A program made the translations under genes and the position numbers. This document shows, in pieces, positions 8,906 to 16,369 of a DNA stretch of 64,000 bases. Numbering within the stretch: the stretch's first letter is position 1; the number at the start of each line of letters is the position of its first letter. Source of the DNA: Cerina sp048266425 (GTDB taxonomy: Bacteria; Bacteroidota; Bacteroidia; Flavobacteriales; Flavobacteriaceae); contig JBLWZN010000004.1 of the NCBI GenBank assembly GCA_048266425.1, positions 1 to 64,000 of the forward strand, read 5' to 3'. A model generated the notes under the pieces. That model worked only from the letters and a program-made list of their open reading frames with translations, was not told where the DNA came from and did not search any database.

Positions 8906-8945
8906 GTTATTAGGTTATTGTGTTATGAGGTTATTAAGTTGACTT
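8906..8945. repeat. Octad array between atpF and atpH
   Basis: Five contiguous 8-bp units beginning GTTATTAG: the units at 8906, 8914, 8922 and 8930 share GTTAT, and the fifth at 8938 (GTTGACTT) is weaker. The array occupies half of the 85-bp spacer. Confidence 0.6.
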
Positions 8946-8981
8946 AGGTTTTGACTCAACAACCAATTAACTTAGTAACTT

Positions 8982-9482
8982 CTAATTCAATTTAATATCG
9001 CCCAACATATCTTCCACCAGCTTCAATTGCCTGTCCTTGGATGACAATTGCTCCTTGATGACTTTCTCGGCAATATCAAGGGATAATGTTGCTACTTGAT
9101 TTTTAATATCGGCCAGGGCAGCCTTTTTCTCGCCCTCGATGGCGGCCTGTGCCTGTTTTATCATTTTATCACCTTCAATTTTGGATTGCTCCTTGGCATC
9201 GGCAACTATCTTGTCCTTAATCTCACGGGCTTCCTTTAGCATAGACTCTCGTTCTGCCCTAGCTTCCTTCAACAATCTTTCGCTGTCGGCAGTTACGTTC
9301 TGCATTTCCTTCTTGGCATTCTCGGCTGCTGCCAAAGCATTCTTTATGCCTTCTTCCCTATCGTTTACAGCATTCAGGATAGGACCCCATGCGTATTTGC
9401 GCAACAATAAAAGAAGCAGTACAAACAGTATTAACTGCCAAAAGAAAAGTCCTGCCGAAAAGTCATTTACTAATTTATCCAT
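8982..9482 (-). CDS. atpF: F1FO ATP synthase subunit b
   Basis: 166 residues. One N-terminal membrane helix (about 9-28, LFFWQLILFVLLLLLLRKYAW) is followed by a long charged helix rich in Ala, Glu and Lys (about 40-150), the classic peripheral stalk. Conserved WGPI follows the membrane segment. It dimerises and holds F1 stationary against the FO a-subunit. Between atpE and atpF lie a stable hairpin (9547-9565) and a palindrome (9491-9502). Confidence 0.95.
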   Translation of the reverse strand: MDKLVNDFSAGLFFWQLILFVLLLLLLRKYAWGPILNAVNDREEGIKNALAAAENAKKEMQNVTADSERLLKEARAERESMLKEAREIKDKIVADAKEQSKIEGDKMIKQAQAAIEGEKKAALADIKNQVATLSLDIAEKVIKEQLSSKDRQLKLVEDMLGDIKLN

Positions 9483-9490
9483 GGTGTGTG

Positions 9491-9502
9491 CCGCCTAGGC
9501 GG
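9491..9502. other. Perfect 12-bp palindrome before atpF
   Basis: CCGCCTAGGCGG lies 8 bp upstream of the atpF ATG (9482). In the mRNA it could fold only with a strained loop, but it could also pair between molecules or bind protein. It may reduce initiation on atpF relative to atpE; this is inference. Confidence 0.4.
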
Positions 9503-9546
9503 ATATATTAATTAAATTTCAATTTTAAAAAGGGATAAACATACCG

Positions 9547-9565
9547 CCCCAACCAACCGTTGGGG
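9547..9565 (-). other. Hairpin after atpE
   Basis: A 7-bp stem CCCCAAC / GTTGGGG around a 5-nt loop, 22 bp downstream of the atpE stop, without a following T run. It therefore looks like a 3' stabiliser or processing site of the atpE mRNA more than a terminator. The c-subunit is needed at roughly ten copies per complex, which would fit extra stability. Confidence 0.5.
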
Positions 9566-9587
9566 CCGAATGTTTTTTGTTTGGTTC

Positions 9588-9779
9588 TTATCCGGCGAAA
9601 ATCGCGGCGAAACCAATTCCTTCAATAAGCGCCGCTGCAATCAACATCGCTGTTTGAATTTTTCCGTAAGCTTCTGGCTGACGGGCAATAGCTTCCATAG
9701 CCTTGCCACCGATCATTCCGATACCGATACCGGCACCAATAACCGCCAAACCTGCTCCTACAATACTTGGAATTTCCAT
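9588..9779 (-). CDS. atpE: F1FO ATP synthase subunit c
   Basis: 63 residues forming two membrane helices: a Gly-rich first helix (VGAGLAVIGAGIGIGMIGG) and a second with the ion-carrying Glu in ALIEGIGF (about residue 53), linked by the polar loop ARQPEAYGK (Arg-Gln-Pro is the F1-contact signature). The residue after the Glu is Gly, not the Ser/Thr of sodium-binding rings, so a proton-driven enzyme is likely. Small size is normal for Bacteroidota. Hairpin structures flank the gene on both sides. Confidence 0.96.
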   Translation of the reverse strand: MEIPSIVGAGLAVIGAGIGIGMIGGKAMEAIARQPEAYGKIQTAMLIAAALIEGIGFAAIFAG

Positions 9780-9831
9780 AATCTATCTAGTTTAAAAATT
9801 AAAAAAATCGAATTAAAAATACTTCAATGGG

Positions 9832-9851
9832 ATTCCAGCCTTCGCGGGAAT
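9832..9851. repeat. Short inverted repeat in atpB-atpE spacer
   Basis: ATTCCxGC / GCxGGAAT arms around a 4-nt loop; the text resembles the common 'attcccgcgaaggcgggaat' type of dispersed intergenic element. It lies 15 bp after the atpB stop. Confidence 0.4.
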
Positions 9852-9866
9852 GACTAAAATACCCCT

Positions 9867-10988
9867 TTATAAATGCTCCAGTTCCGGATCTCCTTCGTGT
9901 TCCTCATGGGTGGCAAACCCAAAATACAGGGCCGCAAGCATGGTAAAAATATAAGCTTGCAACAATGCCACCAACAGCTCAATCAACGAAATAGCAAAGG
10001 ATAGTCCAAAGGAAAGCGGCCCCCCGACCCAACTCTTAAAAATAAAGATCAACCCAATAAGACTCATCAACACCACGTGGCCGGCGGTCATATTCGCGTA
10101 CAAACGTATCAATAGGGCAAATGGCTTAATAAACATTCCCAATATTTCAATAGGCACCAATATAATATAAATGAACATTTTACCATACCAGGGCATTCCA
10201 TCGCCCAAGGGATCAAAAATGTGCTTCCAATAGGTTTTATTGCCCGTAAAGTTGGTTATTAAAAATACGATGATGGCCAGGGCAGTGGTTACCGCTATAT
10301 TTCCGGTTACGTTTACTCCTAGCGGGGTTTGTCCAAACATATTAAGAAACCATATAAAGAAGAATATGGTCAACAGGAAGGACATATATCTTTTGTAGTG
10401 TTTTTCACCGATATTGGCAATGGCAATATCATCCCGTATATATAGTACAATTGGCTCAAAGAAACGACCAGCACCAGTGGCTATGCCCTGATTGTCCCTG
10501 TAGCTTTTAGCTAGGCCCCGGAACAAAAACAACATTAACAGCCCGGTTACCAACATCATGACAACGCTCTTGGTAATCGAAAAGTCGAGAGGACGCACAT
10601 TGGTAGGATAATGTTTTTCATCAAAATCCAAAGTGCCTTGGGCATCCGTCCTATATATTTTACTGTGGTAAAGTCGGTAATAGTTGCCATTTACCTCGGC
10701 AATGCTTTCACCATGATGGAATTTAGCAGATGAAAATACCTGCAGTCCATTGTCCCATAAAATTATAGGCAATGAAAAACCGATATGATGGGCATTTCCT
10801 TCATCGTCGGTCGTTGTAAAAAAATTAAAGTCGTGGGAATCCTGTAAATGGTGATCGATATATTCCTTTATCTCGGACTTTAGGTCCTTTCCGCCTTCTT
10901 CATCTGAATCATTTTCCTTTGCAAAAGTACTTATGCCCCAAAAAAGTGCAACAACTAAAAGAATTCTTTTCAAAAATGGATTTTGCAT
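9867..10988 (-). CDS. atpB: F1FO ATP synthase subunit a
   Basis: About 373 residues from the ATG at 10988 (a TTG three codons upstream is possible but less likely). A signal-like N-terminus (RILLVVALFWGISTFA) and a roughly 120-residue extracytoplasmic extension rich in His and Asp precede the membrane core; this long extension is usual in Bacteroidota. The core has five or six helices with the proton-channel Arg in LLIRLYANMTAGHVVLM (about 270-285) and the C-terminal ISLIELLVALLQAYIFTML helix. It forms the two proton half-channels next to the c-ring. A TAnnTTTG box lies upstream at 11023-11030. Confidence 0.96.
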   Translation of the reverse strand: MQNPFLKRILLVVALFWGISTFAKENDSDEEGGKDLKSEIKEYIDHHLQDSHDFNFFTTTDDEGNAHHIGFSLPIILWDNGLQVFSSAKFHHGESIAEVNGNYYRLYHSKIYRTDAQGTLDFDEKHYPTNVRPLDFSITKSVVMMLVTGLLMLFLFRGLAKSYRDNQGIATGAGRFFEPIVLYIRDDIAIANIGEKHYKRYMSFLLTIFFFIWFLNMFGQTPLGVNVTGNIAVTTALAIIVFLITNFTGNKTYWKHIFDPLGDGMPWYGKMFIYIILVPIEILGMFIKPFALLIRLYANMTAGHVVLMSLIGLIFIFKSWVGGPLSFGLSFAISLIELLVALLQAYIFTMLAALYFGFATHEEHEGDPELEHL

Positions 10989-11022
10989 GTCGCTCAAAAA
11001 TATCGGTCCCTAAAAATCGGTG

Positions 11023-11030
11023 CAAATGTA
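11023..11030 (-). promoter_or_regulatory. Candidate -7 box for atpB
   Basis: TACATTTG on the minus strand matches the Bacteroidota TAnnTTTG box, 34 bp upstream of the atpB ATG. No clear TTG -33 element is seen at the expected distance, so this is a partial match. Confidence 0.4.
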
Positions 11031-11206
11031 CACTTTTCCCTTAAAAAGAAAAAAGCATTTTAAAGGTTTATTTTCAGGGTATTTTTAACCACAATACGAC
11101 TTAACCTACCCCTTAAAAAAGATTGCCGTAAGATAGCAGAAAATTATATTAATACATTAATTTTCAATGTATTATTTTGCGAATCCGACAAGCTGGGCCT
11201 TTGTGG

Positions 11207-11602
11207 TTATGATTCCAGTCTGTGGAGCATTATCGAAGTAAAAATGGTTTCTATCGCCAAGCAGATGGCATAAGGCACAAAAAAAGCCGCAAATTCTAGG
11301 GTATCCATATGTCCATCCAATTTATAAACTGGATAAAAGACGATAAAAAAGACCAAAAATTTTAAGAAGCTACCGGCCATATAATAGAAGCCTACTTGAT
11401 GCTTTAAACGTTGGCGATAAATATAGATCGGGAAAAAAATTGCAGCGGCCAACAAAAGGTTGATACCATAGGACCAGAGGATGAGATTGTCCCACAAAGT
11501 CAGTTCCTTGGCATAAAGTACCCCAAGATGGATGCAAAGGGCCAAAATCAGGGATAGGATTAGGGAAATTACGAATTGAAGAGGTAAATTATTTTTGAGC
11601 AT
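11207..11602 (-). CDS. Small four-helix membrane protein (DUF6168-like)
   Basis: 131 residues with four hydrophobic segments (about 10-30, 38-60, 75-98, 106-126) and no catalytic motif. Its place between atpZ and atpB matches that of AtpI in other bacteria, and its topology is AtpI-like, but I see no AtpI sequence signature. I recall Flavobacteriia proteins labelled DUF6168 at this place, with limited certainty. A role in assembly of the c-ring or FO is an inference from position only. ATG start at 11602. Confidence 0.6.
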   Translation of the reverse strand: MLKNNLPLQFVISLILSLILALCIHLGVLYAKELTLWDNLILWSYGINLLLAAAIFFPIYIYRQRLKHQVGFYYMAGSFLKFLVFFIVFYPVYKLDGHMDTLEFAAFFVPYAICLAIETIFTSIMLHRLES

Positions 11603-11675
11603 TAATTTTAGTACAAGAAATAAAATTTACAAAAATACTAAATTATTGCCATCGTTGACCCCTCCGCCTTCGGTG

Positions 11676-11703
11676 CCCTGCCAGAATGACCATGTCGGGC
11701 TGG
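11676..11703 (+). repeat. Copy of dispersed 26-bp element
   Basis: Sequence starting CCCTGCCAGAATGAC and ending TCGGGCTGG. It differs from the four tandem copies at 59841-59945 by a few bases. It lies in the 251-bp spacer between atpZ and the small membrane protein gene. Confidence 0.55.
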
Positions 11704-11754
11704 CGTTCGGAAGGGAATGAGTTTGTAGGGCTGGCTCCCCTTGCCCTTCGACTG

Positions 11755-11781
11755 CCTGCCCGACTTTGACATACAGGCGGG
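11755..11781 (-). repeat. Degenerate opposite copy of the 26-bp element
   Basis: Plus-strand text begins CCTGCCCGAC and ends CAGGCGGG, matching the reverse complement of the tandem units at both ends but not in the middle. Together with 11676-11703 it forms two opposed copies about 50 bp apart. Confidence 0.4.
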
Positions 11782-11853
11782 CGCTCAGGATGACGGGGAG
11801 AAGCCTTGATATGGATTTTAGCCTAGGTCAATATTTTTGTAACAATAGAAACA

Positions 11854-12078
11854 TCAATACTTTATATGCTTTAAATGCCGTAAAACTACCCAAATTGAAA
11901 TTGCCACGCCTAGGAGCGTGGCAATTATTGTAAACGTTTTATTTTCTATATGATAATGGCCATCCAGCCATTTTCCGCCTTGTACGGATAGGTATATTAT
12001 AGCTCCCATCTCGAAGGCTATTCCCGATAACAGGGCAACATTCCTTAAATTATTTTTAGGAGGCTTTTGCTGGTTCAT
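11854..12078 (-). CDS. atpZ: AtpZ/AtpI family protein
   Basis: 74 residues with two membrane helices (about 12-32 and 47-67) joined by a short loop GKWLDGHYHI. The GKWLD motif and the second helix AISIWVVLRHLKH fit the AtpZ family (PF09527). AtpZ helps FO assembly and has been proposed to carry Mg or Ca. The start codon overlaps the bactofilin gene by 23 bp, so the two are translationally coupled. It begins the FO side of the operon. Confidence 0.8.
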   Translation of the reverse strand: MNQQKPPKNNLRNVALLSGIAFEMGAIIYLSVQGGKWLDGHYHIENKTFTIIATLLGVAISIWVVLRHLKHIKY

Positions 12079-12487
12079 TGGCCGTTGCTTGCTTAAAACT
12101 ACTGCTGGATGAGGTAGTGCCGCCCTTTCCCTTCATGGTACAAGAGGCATTAAACGTAGCCCCTGGTTCCACGGCCAATTTGGATACGGAAACCGTGCCT
12201 TCTATAACGGCGGAAGATTTTAAAGATAACAGGTCGGAAACCAAAAGCTCACCGTTAAAACTACCTTCGATATCCGCGTTTACACATTCTACCTTGCCGT
12301 GGATATAGCCATCTTTGCCTATCACCACTTTACCAGAGGTCTTTACATTACCATCTAGCTTGCCATCGATTCGGAAATCGGCTTCGGAAACGATGTCTCC
12401 CTTAATTTTTGTGTTCTTTTCGATCCTGTTGGGTTGCCCGCCTATTTCTGTCATAACTTTAGGTTTTTTGTTGTTGTCTGAAAACAT
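12056..12487 (-). CDS. Bactofilin (polymer-forming cytoskeletal protein)
   Basis: 143 residues. Central right-handed beta-helix repeats of the bactofilin domain (about 15-115): NTKIKGDIVSEADFRIDGKLDGNV, then GKVVIGKDGYIHGKVE and LLSLKSSAVIEGTVSVSKLAVEPGA, each turn with alternating Gly and hydrophobics. The tails are Ser/Thr/Lys-rich and disordered. Bactofilins polymerise without nucleotide and anchor cell-wall or secretion machinery at the membrane. It overlaps atpZ and lies 58 bp after sprE. Confidence 0.88.
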   Translation of the reverse strand: MFSDNNKKPKVMTEIGGQPNRIEKNTKIKGDIVSEADFRIDGKLDGNVKTSGKVVIGKDGYIHGKVECVNADIEGSFNGELLVSDLLSLKSSAVIEGTVSVSKLAVEPGATFNASCTMKGKGGTTSSSSSFKQATANEPAKAS

Positions 12488-12545
12488 TTGTTCTATAATT
12501 TTGGGGTTTATATATGCGCATTGATGACAATTTGAAATTACCTGT

Positions 12546-15095
12546 TCATAAACTTCCGAACTGCCGTTTGTAGTCTTCTAAGTTTTTATGTATCTGAATT
12601 ATCTGATAGTTAGCCGATAAAATTACAAAATTCTCATTGCGGACCTTGTAATCTTTGTTGTTTTTTAGCAACTCTGCATAACCGAGTGCAAAATCTTTGG
12701 ATTTAAACCCATGTACAACCACAAACTCGGTCTCTAGGTTGTATATATCCTTAGAAATGATGTTGCTATAATTAAGATCCTTTATGGATTTCTTGAGAAC
12801 CTCAATTAATTTCAGGGCCTGGTCGTCATCCCTTATTCTAAAAGGGAATACAACTTTCCAATTGGACGCACCTTTAGATCCCGTTTCCTGCGTAAATTCC
12901 TTATTTTCCATTTTGGGCAATTGCTCCGAAACCATATGTTGGGCCTTTTTGCCCTCTGGCATGTTGGGGTAGTTCAGGGCCACATAATTAAGTGCCTCCT
13001 TATATGCTTCAAAACCTTGGATACGGCCAATTGAATTGGCTTTTAACATTTCAAACTTGGGTACCAAAGGGTCCCCTGTATGCTTATCAATAAATTCCTG
13101 CGCTCCCGCAATTACTTCGAGATATTTCTGATCTTGGTAAACTTTGTACAATTTGTCATATTGTGCATCCATACTGTCCGAATCATCCGCTAAAATTGCT
13201 TGTGGGTTTAGAAGTATTTCCGCATAGCGCGAATCGGGGTGGTCCGCAATTATATTATCTTTCATTTGGGAAGCCAATGGGCTGCCAGATTCCTCGTATA
13301 TTTTGTAAAGATTGTATTTGGAAGGCAATATTAATCGTTCCTCTGGATCTGAATTTAATACATCCTCCAATTTCCCCGCTGCCAAGGTATTTTCCTTGAA
13401 CTTTTCCTTATAAATAAGCCCTAATTGATAATTGGCGAAATTTCTTTCCGTCTTTAAGCTGTCGATTACCGATACCTTTGTCGGTATTTGCCCCAAATAA
13501 TAGTCCACCGAATATTTATCTCCATTTACCCCTTTGTTTTTGATGGTATCGGCTACGGCATTTCCCGGTGAGACACTAGTAATCATCTGCGCCTGGTTCT
13601 TATTGGCCCATCTCCAATCGTCCTCCAAAGGACGATCTCCCCACCTGCTCCTAAAGTCCGCCTTCCCATAGCCCAAACTGGTAATGTTGTAAAAATAGAA
13701 CTTCCCTTTGTTCTGTTTGCCCCCACTTGATTCGGCAAATGCCGCAATGCCCGCTTTGTTCCTCTTGGTCTCCTTTTCCGAATCGGCCTCATCCTGTGCT
13801 TTCAATTTTGAAACATAATCTTCAAAATAGGCCATTCGCTTTTCGGGCGACATTTGGTACAAATGGATGACACTATCGGAGTATTGCACAATATCCTCGT
13901 ATTTAATCACATCCTCCAAGTTGTCCAATTTCCTTTTGATATATCTATATTTCTGGGGATTATCGGCCAAATTGGTCAAAGTACTATCATAGTAATTACC
14001 GGCCACTTTGTAATCATGTTCATCAAAGTAGTATTCGGCAAGGTCTTCGTAATTCAGGGCATTGATCCTAGGTTCATCCTGGGTGGCCAGGAGCGACTTG
14101 TTGTAATATGCCAAGGCAAGGGTATCCGCATTGTTGGCCATGTAGAATTCTGCTATCTGTCTGTATATCTTGTCCAAAAAAGGGCGATTTTCCCTATTTT
14201 CTTCCATTTCTGTCAAATAATCCTGAAGTACTTGCCTGTTTTCATCGGTTACCTCCGTATTTCGAAATTTTTGCAATTTCGCATTGATCATATAGACCCT
14301 AGGGGATTTCCTTTTCAATTCGATCACCTTATCAAAAGCATAATTTGCACTGTCCTTATAGCCCAATTCATTATATAATTGCCCAACGATAAAATAATAT
14401 CGCCCCTTTTCGGGTTTCTTTTTGGTATAAACCGCAGCGATCCTCAATTGCTGAAGCGCTGTATCGGGAGCTTTTAAATTTATATACGCTTGTGCCATCA
14501 TAGCCCTGGCATCCGCATATTCCTGATCTTTTAGGTATGCATTCTTAAGCAACCGGTTTAAATTTTTGATGGCCAATTCTTCATTTTCCAAGCGAATGTT
14601 CACCTTTTCCCTCCAAATAGTGGCCTCAATGAGCATATCACTGTCGGTATTGTTTTTTAGGATATAATTAAAGGCCTCCAGTGCAGGAATGTAACGTTGG
14701 TCATAGTAGCGCGATTTTCCCAATAATAAAAAAGCCCCGTCGATCTCGGGGTTCCTTTCCCTATACTTAATGTCCATGCTGTGCTTCTGAATAGCCTTGG
14801 TGGCCTTTTCCTCTGCAATGGTAAACTTGGGGTTGTTACCTTCGGAGTCCAATCGTATATCATCTGTGACCTCCAATCTTTCCACCGGCAAAATATCCCA
14901 ATAATTGTCCCTATAGTTATTGTTGAGTTCCTCCGTACCTTCATCCAAAGCAATATCCCCATTGTACAACACATTGTATTTGGTGTTCATGGCATGGAAG
15001 CTGCGGTTTAAGAACGCATCTTTCTTAGTGGAACAGGCATTAAAAGCCAGACCCACCAAAACAGCGGATAAAATAAATTTGGAATGAAGCTTCAA
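12546..15095 (-). CDS. sprE: Type IX secretion / gliding lipoprotein, SprE/PorW-like
   Basis: 849 residues. Lipoprotein signal with GLAFNAC (lipobox Cys near 20). Many TPR helix pairs occupy about 90-460 (e.g. ALEAFNYILKNNTDSDMLIEA; SRYYDQRYIPALEAF), and a C-terminal region about 690-849 has the conserved pattern of SprE/PorW (GSKGASNWKVVFPFRI and ending NLEDYKRQFGSL). SprE of Flavobacterium johnsoniae is needed for type IX secretion and gliding; PorW links the PorK/N ring to the outer-membrane translocon (established for homologues). The start is TTG at 15095; no ATG lies upstream in frame, and this start gives a signal peptide of normal length. Confidence 0.88.
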   Translation of the reverse strand: MKLHSKFILSAVLVGLAFNACSTKKDAFLNRSFHAMNTKYNVLYNGDIALDEGTEELNNNYRDNYWDILPVERLEVTDDIRLDSEGNNPKFTIAEEKATKAIQKHSMDIKYRERNPEIDGAFLLLGKSRYYDQRYIPALEAFNYILKNNTDSDMLIEATIWREKVNIRLENEELAIKNLNRLLKNAYLKDQEYADARAMMAQAYINLKAPDTALQQLRIAAVYTKKKPEKGRYYFIVGQLYNELGYKDSANYAFDKVIELKRKSPRVYMINAKLQKFRNTEVTDENRQVLQDYLTEMEENRENRPFLDKIYRQIAEFYMANNADTLALAYYNKSLLATQDEPRINALNYEDLAEYYFDEHDYKVAGNYYDSTLTNLADNPQKYRYIKRKLDNLEDVIKYEDIVQYSDSVIHLYQMSPEKRMAYFEDYVSKLKAQDEADSEKETKRNKAGIAAFAESSGGKQNKGKFYFYNITSLGYGKADFRSRWGDRPLEDDWRWANKNQAQMITSVSPGNAVADTIKNKGVNGDKYSVDYYLGQIPTKVSVIDSLKTERNFANYQLGLIYKEKFKENTLAAGKLEDVLNSDPEERLILPSKYNLYKIYEESGSPLASQMKDNIIADHPDSRYAEILLNPQAILADDSDSMDAQYDKLYKVYQDQKYLEVIAGAQEFIDKHTGDPLVPKFEMLKANSIGRIQGFEAYKEALNYVALNYPNMPEGKKAQHMVSEQLPKMENKEFTQETGSKGASNWKVVFPFRIRDDDQALKLIEVLKKSIKDLNYSNIISKDIYNLETEFVVVHGFKSKDFALGYAELLKNNKDYKVRNENFVILSANYQIIQIHKNLEDYKRQFGSL

Positions 15096-15250
15096 AATAG
15101 GCTTTGTATGTTCTTTAGGGGATAACTAAAATTTGGCCGAATTATTATGTAGTTGGCCGATAAAAGTGCAAAAAGAGGGCAGAAAAAAGAGGATAGAAAT
15201 AGAGAAATTGGAAAAGGGGCAATATAGAGGGTGTTCAAAGTGCAAAATCA

Positions 15251-15268
15251 AGCTCAAGCTCGAGTTCA
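15251..15268. repeat. Dispersed AGCTCAAGCTC-type repeat, copy 1
   Basis: 18 bp starting AGCTCAAGCTC and ending GTTCA, matching 25235-25252 at 17 of 18 positions. Both copies are intergenic. Confidence 0.5.
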
Positions 15269-15333
15269 ATATAAAATACAAAGGAACTACCCTCAAACGA
15301 ACCACCTAACCCCTAAACGTCCAACCTTTTTTG

Positions 15334-15347
15334 ACCGACTGATCGGT
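15334..15347. promoter_or_regulatory. Inverted repeat ACCGA-N4-TCGGT (operator-like)
   Basis: Perfect 5-bp arms around 4 bp, of the size bound by TetR-family dimers. It is 190 bp after the end of the ABC ATPase gene (minus strand) and 240 bp upstream of sprE, so its target is unclear. Related CCGACC texts occur at 20063 and 22761. Confidence 0.4.
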
Positions 15348-15540
15348 TCGTATTTTATTTTTATGTGGAAAATCCAGACAATTGTGTGTTCTTTATAGAC
15401 GTTTTGTGCCATAAACCGGAGAAATTGGTTTCTATTCCGCTTAACTAATATCAACAACCGACCTGTAGGTATGTTTTATGATTTTCCATCCCTAGGTCGC
15501 ATCAAGCAGTTATAGATTCTTTAATTGGACATGAAAAGGG

Positions 15541-16236
15541 CTAACCCGCAAAAAACTGCTCCAATTCCCTTAATGTTTCCGTTGATGTTTTTATATCCCT
15601 AACAATATCCCCATGATCCAACACTACGATGCGTTCACAGACCTCGGTAACATGGATCAGGTCATGACTGGAGATCAAGATCGTTGTTTCCATATTGGCG
15701 GTTAATTCCCTGATGATCCCCTTCAATCGAATTTGGGTGGTAGGGTCCAGATTGGCAAAGGGCTCGTCTAGTACGATTACTTCCGGATTGCCTATAAAGG
15801 AAGCAATAATGCCAACCTTTTTTTGATTGCCCTTGGAAAGGTCCCGCAGGTATTTTTTTTGGTTGAGGATCTCCCCGTGGAAAAAATCGGTAAAAGAGGA
15901 CAAAAGCCCATCCACATCGGCCTTATTTCGTCCGCGTAGTTCCCCGATAAAATAAAAATACTCCTCCGGAGTAAGATAGCCTATCAAAAAGGTCTCATCG
16001 ATAAAGGCAGCGGTAAAAGGTTTCCAACTTTCACTTTTATCTACTTGCACGCCGTTGCTAACGATATGTCCGGTTGTAGGCTGTATTAGATCCAGCAACA
16101 GGCTAAAAAAAGTGGTCTTTCCCGCTCCGTTGTTACCTACCAGCCCAAAACTTTGTCCTTTAGGTATTTCCAGATTTGGTATATTGAGAACGGTTTGTTC
16201 CCCGTATTTTTTGGTTAAGTTGTCTGTTTTAATCAT
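15541..16236 (-). CDS. ABC transporter ATP-binding protein
   Basis: 231 residues. Walker A GNNGAGKTTF (about 34-43), Q-loop region near FIDE, signature LSKGNQKKV (about 134-142), Walker B VIVLDEPFANLDP (about 152-164) and switch His in ISSHDLIHV (about 188-196). It resembles the NatA/DrrA exporter type. It is the energy partner of the DUF5687 membrane protein directly upstream (133 bp away). The substrate is unknown. Confidence 0.93.
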   Translation of the reverse strand: MIKTDNLTKKYGEQTVLNIPNLEIPKGQSFGLVGNNGAGKTTFFSLLLDLIQPTTGHIVSNGVQVDKSESWKPFTAAFIDETFLIGYLTPEEYFYFIGELRGRNKADVDGLLSSFTDFFHGEILNQKKYLRDLSKGNQKKVGIIASFIGNPEVIVLDEPFANLDPTTQIRLKGIIRELTANMETTILISSHDLIHVTEVCERIVVLDHGDIVRDIKTSTETLRELEQFFAG

Positions 16237-16243
16237 ATTTTAA

Positions 16244-16264
16244 TGTTCAAGTGTCAAGTTCAGG
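16244..16264. repeat. Heptad repeat in ABC transporter spacer
   Basis: Three 7-bp units TGTTCAA, GTGTCAA, GTTCAGG followed by TTTAG. The 14-mer CAAGTTCAGGTTTA recurs at 25246. Confidence 0.45.
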
Positions 16265-16369
16265 TTTAGTTTTCGGCCCTTCGGCTGCACCCTATATTAC
16301 ATATCCAGGGTTCGGTCTTTGGTGTTTGTTTTAAAAATAAAATGTGAAAACATTTCCCCTCGGTCAATA

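Larger units (their letters stand above)
15096..15540. other. Intergenic region, sprE to ABC transporter
   Basis: 445 bp without a gene. It holds an ATTATGTAGTT...CGA box (15144-15160) shared with two other intergenic regions, purine-rich degenerate repeats (about 15180-15235), an 18-bp direct repeat shared with 25235-25252, and the palindrome at 15334-15347. The sprE promoter should be here. Confidence 0.5.

Noticed and set aside
9491..9502. Terminator before atpF
   Set aside because: The palindrome has no loop and no T run; atpF must be transcribed through it.
15096..15540. tRNA or small RNA gene in the 445-bp gap
   Set aside because: No cloverleaf or T-loop consensus was seen on either strand.
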